A stretch of 28,442 nucleotides of DNA. Origin: JALYRV01 sp036675475. Lineage in GTDB: Bacteria; Acidobacteriota; Vicinamibacteria; Vicinamibacterales; SCN-69-37. Below are positions 1-5,229 of this stretch, in pieces. Both the position numbers and the translations under genes were made by a program. The stretch covers positions 1 to 28,442 of the forward strand of contig JAKFEY010000023.1 in assembly GCA_036675475.1 (NCBI GenBank). Reading direction: 5' to 3'. Each line of letters begins with the position of its first letter. Position 1 is the stretch's first letter. The notes under the pieces were generated by a model, which was not told where the DNA came from, did not search any database, and was given only the letters and a program-made list of their open reading frames with translations.

Positions 1-1728
1 GCCGCGGGCGCACAGGCCGCGGGTCGCGGCGAGGGTGAAGGCGCACAAGCAGCCGGACGCGGCGAGGGCGAGGGCGCGGGCCGCGGCGGCAGAGGTCCGG
101 CCGTGCCGACCGGCCGCGGCGGCGGCCAGCCGCGCGAGTGGTATCGCGGCATCCCGATTCCGCAGGGCATGCCGGCCAACTTCACGCGCCGCAACAACAC
201 GAACTACATGCAGACCGGCGTGCTGTCGGCGCTGCAGCTGGCCTCGATGTTCCCGAATCTCGTGCTCGAGAACTTCTACGTCAAGACGCGCAACTCGATG
301 GCCGCCGGCGTGAACGCGCCGCCGCACGCGTACGTGATTCCCGTCCAGCGCGACATGACGAAGCCGGCGGAGCTCGTCAGGATTCTGCGGCTGCAGGGCA
401 TCGAGGTCGGCACGGCCAACGCCGCCATCAAGATCGGCGACGCGACGTATCCGGCCGGCTCCTACGTGATCAAGGCCGGGCAGCCGTACTGGCGCCTCGC
501 GAAGAACCTGCTCGAGAAGCAGGACTTCCCCGATCCCGCGCTGCGCACGTACGACGACAGCGGGTGGACGATGGGGCTGGCGTTCAATGTGGAGGTGAAC
601 GAGATTCGCGACAAGAAGATTCTCGACGCGCCGACGACGCTGGTGACCAATGTGGTGGCGCGCGGACGCGTCGCCGGCAGCGGCACGGCCGGGCTGGCGG
701 TCGCGCACTACGGATCGAACCAGATGGTGACGCTGCGCTACAAGCTGCGCGGCGTACCCATGAAGATTGCCGAAGCGGCGTTCAAGGCTGATGGCGTGGA
801 CTTCCCCGCCGGCTCGTTCATCATCACCGGCACGCCGGCCGATCTGCAGACGGCGCGCGCGGCCGTCGAGTCACTGGGGCTCACCGCGGCGGCGCTCTCC
901 GCCGTGCCCACGGTGGCCAGCCACGACGGCGACGCGCCGCGCGTGGCCATCTACACGCAATGGGCGCAGACGCAGGAACTGGGCTGGTACCGCCACGCCT
1001 TCGATCAGTTCGGCATTCCGTTCGACCTGATCTACAAGGAGCGCGTGCTGCAGGGCAACCTCAAGGCCGACTACGACGTCATCGTCATGGCCGCGCAGAA
1101 CATCAATCGCGCGGCGGTGATGGCGCCGAAAAGCGAGAAGCCGCAGCCGTACATGAAGAGCAGCGAGTACAAGTTCCTCGGCATGTATGGGGAATCGGCC
1201 GATGCCAGCGGCGGCTTCGCCGAGGCGGGCGTCGCGGCGTTCGAGGCGTTCCTCGAGGGCGGCGGCACGCTCATCACCGCGCACAACGCGTCACGCTTCC
1301 CGGTGGAGTTCGGCTTCGCGCGCTCGGTGGACATCGAAACGTTCCCGCAGTCGGCCGTCAACGCGCAGAAGCCGCTCGTCAATGCCGAGATCGTCAAGAC
1401 GGATCACCCCGTCTTCTACGGCTACGCCGGGAAGATCATTCCGGTGAAGTTCGGGCAGGGGCAGTTCGTGTTCCGCGTCGGCGTGGCCGACCAGGACAAG
1501 GTGCTGATCCGCTTCCAGGGCGGCGAGGACTCGGTGCTGAGCGGCCTCATGGTGGGCGCCGACAACATCCGCAACCGCGCGTTCGGCGTCGACATCCCGC
1601 GCGCCTACAACGGCAAGGGCCGCGTGATCATGTTCTCGAGCAACCCCGTGTATCGCTGGCAGAACCACGGCGAGTTCAACATGATCTTCAACGCGATCAT
1701 GAACTGGAACGATGTGACAGGACGGTGA
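1..1728 (+). CDS. M14-type peptidase, C-terminal part (5' truncated by window)
   Basis: The frame is open from base 1 and ends at the TGA at 1726-1728, giving 575 residues without the start. The first ~35 residues are a low-complexity Gly/Arg/Glu/Ala tract with two copies of AAGRGEGEGA. The rest resembles the C-terminal half of the M14 protein at 25579-28227: a stretch of the type AGSYVIKAGQPYWRLAKNL corresponds to AGSIIVPLNQPAGRLARNL there, and a glutamine-amidotransferase-like region follows (YDVIVMAAQN, EGGGTLITAHNASR, GRVIMFSSNP near the C-terminus). No HxxE zinc motif is present in the visible part, so the catalytic domain must lie upstream of the window. I infer a large secreted zinc carboxypeptidase-like protein. 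Activity cannot be judged from this fragment. It converges with the acyltransferase gene, with a 44-bp palindrome between them. Confidence 0.75.
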   Translation, partial: AAGAQAAGRGEGEGAQAAGRGEGEGAGRGGRGPAVPTGRGGGQPREWYRGIPIPQGMPANFTRRNNTNYMQTGVLSALQLASMFPNLVLENFYVKTRNSMAAGVNAPPHAYVIPVQRDMTKPAELVRILRLQGIEVGTANAAIKIGDATYPAGSYVIKAGQPYWRLAKNLLEKQDFPDPALRTYDDSGWTMGLAFNVEVNEIRDKKILDAPTTLVTNVVARGRVAGSGTAGLAVAHYGSNQMVTLRYKLRGVPMKIAEAAFKADGVDFPAGSFIITGTPADLQTARAAVESLGLTAAALSAVPTVASHDGDAPRVAIYTQWAQTQELGWYRHAFDQFGIPFDLIYKERVLQGNLKADYDVIVMAAQNINRAAVMAPKSEKPQPYMKSSEYKFLGMYGESADASGGFAEAGVAAFEAFLEGGGTLITAHNASRFPVEFGFARSVDIETFPQSAVNAQKPLVNAEIVKTDHPVFYGYAGKIIPVKFGQGQFVFRVGVADQDKVLIRFQGGEDSVLSGLMVGADNIRNRAFGVDIPRAYNGKGRVIMFSSNPVYRWQNHGEFNMIFNAIMNWNDVTGR

Positions 1729-1737
1729 AATTCAGAC

Positions 1738-1781
1738 TTGGCGAGTTGAGAGTCAAGAATTCTTAACTCTTAACTCGCCAA
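1738..1781. terminator. Long palindrome between convergent genes
   Basis: The left arm TTGGCGAGTTGAGAGT (1738-1753) pairs with ACTCTTAACTCGCCAA (1766-1781), with one G/T mismatch, around a central AAGAATTCTT. About 20 of 22 pairs match. It starts 10 bp after the stop of the upstream gene and ends 3 bp before the stop of the converging gene, so a bidirectional terminator role is likely. Its AT-rich composition and repetitive GAGTT/AACTC texture differ from the neighbouring genes, so it may also be a copy of a dispersed palindrome. Confidence 0.7.
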
Positions 1782-1783
1782 CT

Positions 1784-2863
1784 CTAAATTCCCATGATCG
1801 TAAGCGCTCGGACGCGCCAGTCATTGACCTGACTGGCGCGCTTGCGCTCCACCCACATCCTGGCGTTCTTCGCGAGGTAATACATCACGACCGTGAGCAG
1901 GACGACGCCGACGCAGGAGCCCCAGAGCGGCAGCAGGCGGTAAATCGGCTTCGTGAAGTAGCCGTAAACCAGCTCCACGTGCACCCAGTAGACGAACAGC
2001 GACGTCTGGCCGAGCAGCACGAACGGCTGCCACTGTCCGCGCCACAGCTGCTCGCTCCACGCCCACGCCAGCCCGAACGACGCCATCATGATGCCCGTGC
2101 GCATGAAGAAGAACGATGGCGAGGTGGTCCAGAACGATGACCCGGGAAACGGCGACGGCACGAACGAGGTGGCGAACGCCATGCCGGCCATGAGCACGCC
2201 AAACGCGGTGACGCTCCAGACGCGGCGGATCTCGGCGTCGCGATCCTCGGAGCGCTCGAGCACCACGCCGATGGCTGCGCCGGCGAAGACGAAGCCCGCC
2301 CACGGAAAGAGCGTGAACGCGGCGTACTGGCCGGCCGGGCGGAGATAGGCTTCGAGCGCGTCGGGCAGCGCCGCGATCGCGCCGGACGCGCGGATGAACG
2401 GCGTGGCAAACGCCAGCGCGAGCACCGGCACGATGAGCACGAGCACCTTGCCGGTGCCGGTGCGCGCCAGGCCCCACGTCCACGCCGCCGCCGCGATCGA
2501 CGGGCCCATGACGTTGAGGATGTCGACCTTGAAGAGGCTGCGCCAGCGATAGAACAGGCTGGTGATGAACATCTGCAGCCGGAACAGAAACGCAATGCCG
2601 AAGATCTGCCAGCCGCGCCGCACCAGCAGGCGCGAGGCCTCGGCGTCGGTGGCGCCGCGGCGCACCTTCGACGCCGCCGAAAACGCGACGGCGACGCCGG
2701 CCAGCAGCAGGAACAGCGGCGCGCCGAAACCCGACACGATGTCGCGCCAGTAGAAGAAGGGGCCGGTGCGATCAGCCGCGCGCGTCCAGGCATCGGTGGC
2801 ATGGGCGCCGAACATGATGAGCACGGCGATGCCGCGCAGCCAGTCGATATACGCGCGGCGCAT
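1784..2863 (-). CDS. Polytopic membrane acyltransferase (DUF1624/HGSNAT-like)
   Basis: A 359-residue protein with about ten hydrophobic segments. The N-terminus reads YIDWLRGIAVLIMFGAHATD, which matches the opening pattern (DxLRGxAxLxM followed by a conserved His, here His21) of the DUF1624 / heparan-alpha-glucosaminide N-acetyltransferase-like and acyltransferase-3-like membrane families. These are known to move acyl groups onto sugars or envelope components. The substrate here cannot be read from the sequence. The ATG lies 9 bp after the stop of the OsmC-like gene, so the two are probably cotranscribed. Only a weak GAG-type ribosome site precedes it. The gene ends at the palindrome 1738-1781. 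Confidence 0.7.
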   Translation of the reverse strand: MRRAYIDWLRGIAVLIMFGAHATDAWTRAADRTGPFFYWRDIVSGFGAPLFLLLAGVAVAFSAASKVRRGATDAEASRLLVRRGWQIFGIAFLFRLQMFITSLFYRWRSLFKVDILNVMGPSIAAAAWTWGLARTGTGKVLVLIVPVLALAFATPFIRASGAIAALPDALEAYLRPAGQYAAFTLFPWAGFVFAGAAIGVVLERSEDRDAEIRRVWSVTAFGVLMAGMAFATSFVPSPFPGSSFWTTSPSFFFMRTGIMMASFGLAWAWSEQLWRGQWQPFVLLGQTSLFVYWVHVELVYGYFTKPIYRLLPLWGSCVGVVLLTVVMYYLAKNARMWVERKRASQVNDWRVRALTIMGI

Positions 2864-2872
2864 CGGCTCGGC

Positions 2873-3280
2873 TCAGTTGATGGTAATCAACCAGTCAATA
2901 TCCGGTGCCATCGAATTGAACACCGAGCAGTACGTGTCGCGCGACAGCTGCACCGCGCGCTCCGCGGCCTCGCGCGGCACGTTGCCGGTGATCGTGAACG
3001 TCATCTCGATGCGCGTGAAGCGCCGCGGATGCTCGTCGGCGCGCGTGCCGATCATCGACGCCTTCAGGCCCTCGAGGGGGTGCCGGCCTTTCTGCAGCAC
3101 GTGGACGATGTCCATGCCCATGCACGCCATGACGGCATAGCCCAGCGCCTGCATGGGCGACGGCCCCGCCTTGCTGTCGGAATCGAGCACCAGCGCAGGT
3201 TCATCGTCCCCACTGCTGAAGCGGAGGTCGCCTTCCCAGGTGAGCGTGACGCGTGTGGGCGGCTTGACGGGATCGGCCAT
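2873..3280 (-). CDS. OsmC family protein
   Basis: A 135-residue soluble protein. The two Cys regions typical of OsmC/Ohr-type thiol peroxidases are visible: VMACMGMDIV (Cys52 region) and LSRDTYCSVFNSM (C-terminal Cys). The spacing and the LSRDTYCSV motif fit the YhfA-like branch of OsmC more closely than classical Ohr. OsmC proteins reduce organic hydroperoxides or act in thiol redox homeostasis in the cytoplasm. The substrate here is not known. The gene starts 9 bp after the vapC-like stop, and that stop codon is part of a TAAGAT sequence 6 nt before the ATG, so a second, leaderless transcript may start here. The acyltransferase gene follows 9 bp downstream. Confidence 0.85.
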   Translation of the reverse strand: MADPVKPPTRVTLTWEGDLRFSSGDDEPALVLDSDSKAGPSPMQALGYAVMACMGMDIVHVLQKGRHPLEGLKASMIGTRADEHPRRFTRIEMTFTITGNVPREAAERAVQLSRDTYCSVFNSMAPDIDWLITIN

Positions 3281-3286
3281 GTCTGA

Positions 3287-3292
3287 ATCTTA
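3287..3292 (-). promoter_or_regulatory. Candidate -10 box of a leaderless OsmC transcript
   Basis: On the minus strand TAAGAT is followed by six bases (TCAGAC) and then the OsmC ATG at 3280. There is no Shine-Dalgarno sequence. The TAA of this box is also the stop codon of the upstream toxin gene. No convincing -35 was seen. Confidence 0.4.
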
Positions 3293-3688
3293 CGGCAGCA
3301 TGCGGTAGCCGCAGTCGCGGAAATCGCGGTCGAACGTGAAGGCGGCTGGGAGACGGAAGCGATCCATCAGCTCGAAGCTGACGCAGTCGGTGAGGCTGAG
3401 ACGCTTGTCGTGGAACTGCTCCATCCGGGTGAGTGCAGCCGTCATGAGCGGCTCGTCGATGAAGATTACTTCGTGGCGCCGGCTTGCAAGCAACGCGCGG
3501 GTGGCCTCAGCGGCCCTTCTTGCGCCGGCGGTCGCGCGCAGCCGGGTGGCGTACTCGGCGACCACCAGGCTGCTCAGCAGGAATCCTGGCCACGGGCGGC
3601 TTCGCATGAACCGGCTTGCGGCGGCGTGATGCTGGTCGTCGTTCAGGAGAAGGGCGAGCAGGGCGCCCGTGTCCGCGAGCAGTTTCAT
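3290..3688 (-). CDS. vapC: PIN-domain ribonuclease toxin (VapC-like)
   Basis: A 132-residue PIN-domain protein. The acidic residues that bind Mg2+ in VapC toxins are in place: Asp6 in LLADTGALLAL, Glu45 in VVAEYATRL, Asp101 in SLTDCVSFELM and Asp120/Asp122 in FTFDRDF. VapC toxins cleave tRNA or rRNA and are held inactive by the cognate antitoxin. The ribbon-helix-helix antitoxin is encoded immediately upstream, and its reading frame runs into this gene instead of stopping at the toxin start. No separate Shine-Dalgarno is obvious, so translational coupling to the antitoxin is likely. The OsmC-like gene follows 9 bp downstream. Confidence 0.9.
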   Translation of the reverse strand: MKLLADTGALLALLLNDDQHHAAASRFMRSRPWPGFLLSSLVVAEYATRLRATAGARRAAEATRALLASRRHEVIFIDEPLMTAALTRMEQFHDKRLSLTDCVSFELMDRFRLPAAFTFDRDFRDCGYRMLP

Positions 3689-3956
3689 CCTCTTCGGTCT
3701 CCTTCGGCCAGCCGTAGAGGTAGTGGTCGTGATTGATCGACTCGTCGGTGTGCCCGCTCTTGATGCTGCCTATCAGCGCTTCGAACGGATCCGGCTCCTC
3801 GTCGGCGGCACGCGCGCGGCTGCCGCCTCCGAGATACTCCGCGACCGCCTCGCGCACGAGCGACGCGATGCTGACGCCGCGGCGGCGCGCGCGGTACGTC
3901 AGCTCCTCGTACTCGCCCTTCGGAAGGCGCAGGTTGGTGGTGATGTGCGCGGCCAT
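3507..3956 (-). CDS. Ribbon-helix-helix antitoxin (VapB/CopG-like) with overlapping C-terminal extension
   Basis: From the ATG at 3956 the protein is 149 residues. Residues 1-45 form a ribbon-helix-helix DNA-binding domain (THITTNLRLP-type beta strand, then EEYEEL and SIASLVREAVAEYL helices). An acidic linker and the segment SINHDHYLYGWPKE, common in VapB partners of PIN toxins, end near residue 88, where the family normally stops. Here the frame stays open for another ~60 Arg/Pro-rich residues inside vapC. One extra base near 3690 would create a classical ATGA overlap with the toxin start, so this may be a frameshift, a sequencing error or a true extension. A TTG at 3995 is an alternative start but would place the operator inside the gene. 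Confidence 0.75.
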   Translation of the reverse strand: MAAHITTNLRLPKGEYEELTYRARRRGVSIASLVREAVAEYLGGGSRARAADEEPDPFEALIGSIKSGHTDESINHDHYLYGWPKETEEDETARGHGRPARPSPERRPASRRRKPVHAKPPVARIPAEQPGGRRVRHPAARDRRRKKGR

Positions 3957-3959
3957 GGC

Positions 3960-3981
3960 GATACCACGATATCGCGGTATC
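3960..3981 (-). promoter_or_regulatory. Palindromic operator of the toxin-antitoxin operon
   Basis: A 22-bp near-perfect palindrome with arms GATACC and GGTATC around a CGATATCG core; only one symmetric pair mismatches. It ends 3 bp before the antitoxin ATG and lies in the 54-bp gap after the FTR1 gene. Ribbon-helix-helix antitoxins are known to bind such sites and repress their own operon. A TATCGT sequence inside it could serve as the -10 box of a nearly leaderless transcript. Confidence 0.65.
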
Positions 3982-4010
3982 GCCTCCGGCGTCAAAGAGA
4001 GCGGCGGCGG

Positions 4011-4784
4011 CTAGGCCGCGAGCTGCTGCTCGCGGCGCGGGCGCGTGAAGAGCGCGGAGACCGCGAGCCACGCCATCGGCAGCAGCACGAGGCCATAGGT
4101 CAGATACTGGCCGTACATGCCGTCGGGGCCGAAGGGCTCGGTCTTCCAGTGCCACCAGTCGGCGTTCGGGATGCCGATGTTCGCTTCGGTCAGCTCGTGG
4201 AAGCCGTAGACCACCAGCTGCACGACGAACACGGCCAGGAAGACGGCCGTGACCTGGAAGAAGCGCGACAGATTGACGCGGTGGCCGTAGCGCGACCAGA
4301 GGAACGCCACGAAGGCGGCGAGGATGGTGCCGGCGATGGCGCCGCCGATCAGCTCGGCGGACTGAATGCTGAAGAGGAGCGCGTTCATCAGCAGCGCCGT
4401 CTCCATGCCTTCGCGCGTGATCATCAGCACGGTGAAGCTGAAGACGCCGAGAAACGCCGCGGCGCCCGAGCGCACCGCCGACTGTTCGAGACGGCCTTCG
4501 ATCTCGCGCTTCATGCGCTTGCCGGTGCGCCACATGTGCACGATGAGCGTGGCCACGAGCGCGGCGGCGACCAGCGCGAGAATGCCTTCCCACAGCGCCT
4601 GGTTGCGCGCGCGCGACAACAGGATGCCGGCGCCGACGCTGAGCGCAATCGCGGTGGCGATGCCCCAGTGCACGGCAGGCAGCAGGTTGACGCGGCCTGT
4701 CTTGCGCAGGTACGCGAGGCTGATGGCGACGATGAGAAAGGCCTCGAGGCCTTCGCGGAGGGTGATGACGAATGCTTGAAGCAT
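4011..4784 (-). CDS. FTR1-family high-affinity iron permease
   Basis: With the start at 4784 the protein has 257 residues and about seven membrane segments. It begins MLQAFVITLREGLEAFLIV, so the first REGLE motif sits at residues 10-14; a second, REGME, is at 124-128 (TVLMITREGMETALLM). These RExxE motifs carry iron across the inner membrane in Ftr1/EfeU permeases. An upstream in-frame TTG (4886) would add 34 hydrophilic residues that overlap the promoter and PadR operators, so the ATG at 4784 is preferred. No EfeO/EfeB or multicopper oxidase partner is present in the window. A sigma70-like promoter with an overlapping inverted repeat precedes it. The antitoxin gene follows 54 bp downstream and has its own operator. 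Confidence 0.88.
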   Translation of the reverse strand: MLQAFVITLREGLEAFLIVAISLAYLRKTGRVNLLPAVHWGIATAIALSVGAGILLSRARNQALWEGILALVAAALVATLIVHMWRTGKRMKREIEGRLEQSAVRSGAAAFLGVFSFTVLMITREGMETALLMNALLFSIQSAELIGGAIAGTILAAFVAFLWSRYGHRVNLSRFFQVTAVFLAVFVVQLVVYGFHELTEANIGIPNADWWHWKTEPFGPDGMYGQYLTYGLVLLPMAWLAVSALFTRPRREQQLAA

Positions 4785-4817
4785 GAAAATGAGACCGTTC
4801 GCAGTTAGGACTTGACG

Positions 4818-4847
4818 AGCATAATCCCTGGAAGTCCGACTGGTCAA
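4818..4847 (-). promoter_or_regulatory. Sigma70-type promoter of the iron permease
   Basis: On the minus strand TTGACC (4847-4842) and TATGCT (4823-4818) are separated by 18 bp, giving an untranslated leader of roughly 30 nt before the ATG at 4784. The -35 box lies inside the inverted repeat 4835-4853. Confidence 0.55.
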
Positions 4848-4853
4848 GTCGGA
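4835..4853. promoter_or_regulatory. Inverted repeat over the -35 box of the iron permease promoter
   Basis: TCCGACT (4835-4841) and AGTCGGA (4847-4853) form a perfect 7-bp inverted repeat with a 5-bp spacer. It covers the -35 hexamer of the FTR1 promoter, a position suited to a repressor. The sequence does not match the Fur or DtxR consensus that I know, so the regulator is unknown. Confidence 0.5.
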
Positions 4854-4868
4854 GTTCAGATTGCCTTT

Positions 4869-4906
4869 TGCCTGCATTGAAGGCATGATGCCTGCTATGC
4901 AGGCAT
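4869..4906 (+). promoter_or_regulatory. Tandem palindromic sites over the PadR start (candidate PadR operators)
   Basis: Two palindromes with related arms lie 20 bp apart, centre to centre. The first is TGCCT (4869-4873) / AGGCA (4881-4885). The second is ATGCCTGC (4888-4895) / GCAGGCAT (4899-4906) with centre TAT. Another TGCCT half-site is at 4862-4866. The ATG of the regulator (4897) lies at the exact centre of the second palindrome. Two helical turns of spacing suits side-by-side dimers, so autoregulation by PadR is likely. Confidence 0.5.
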
Positions 4907-5229
4907 TTTCGTCCCTCGGAGAGTTCGAACAGCTCGTGCTGCTCGCCGTGCTGCAGCTTGGCGACGAGGCTTACGCCGTGCCCGTCCGCGACCTGATCGT
5001 CGGCCGCACCGGGCGCAGCGTCGCGCGCGGCGCGCTGTACACGGCGCTCGAGCGGCTCGAGGCCAAGGACCTGCTCGCGTCGCGCATGGGCGACCCCCTT
5101 CCGGAACGCGGAGGGCGCGCCCGCCGTTACTTCACAGTGACACCCGAAGGCCTGGCGTTGCTGCGCGATGCCCGCGCGGCCGTCGCGAATCTCTCGCAGG
5201 GCCTCGAATCACTGCTGGAACGTCCGTGA
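4897..5229 (+). CDS. PadR family transcriptional regulator
   Basis: A 110-residue winged-helix protein. The typical PadR opening is seen after the start: LGEFEQLVLLAVLQLGDEAYAVPVRDLI, then ARGALYTALERLEAKDLL (recognition helix) and GGRARRYFTVTPEG (wing). The start at 4897 matches the family; ATGs at 4885 and 4888 are alternatives. The stop overlaps the GTG of the permease gene by GTGA, so the two are translationally coupled. PadR genes next to duplicated FtsX permeases are a recurrent arrangement in Acidobacteriota. The signal sensed is unknown. Confidence 0.88.
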   Translation: MQAFSSLGEFEQLVLLAVLQLGDEAYAVPVRDLIVGRTGRSVARGALYTALERLEAKDLLASRMGDPLPERGGRARRYFTVTPEGLALLRDARAAVANLSQGLESLLERP

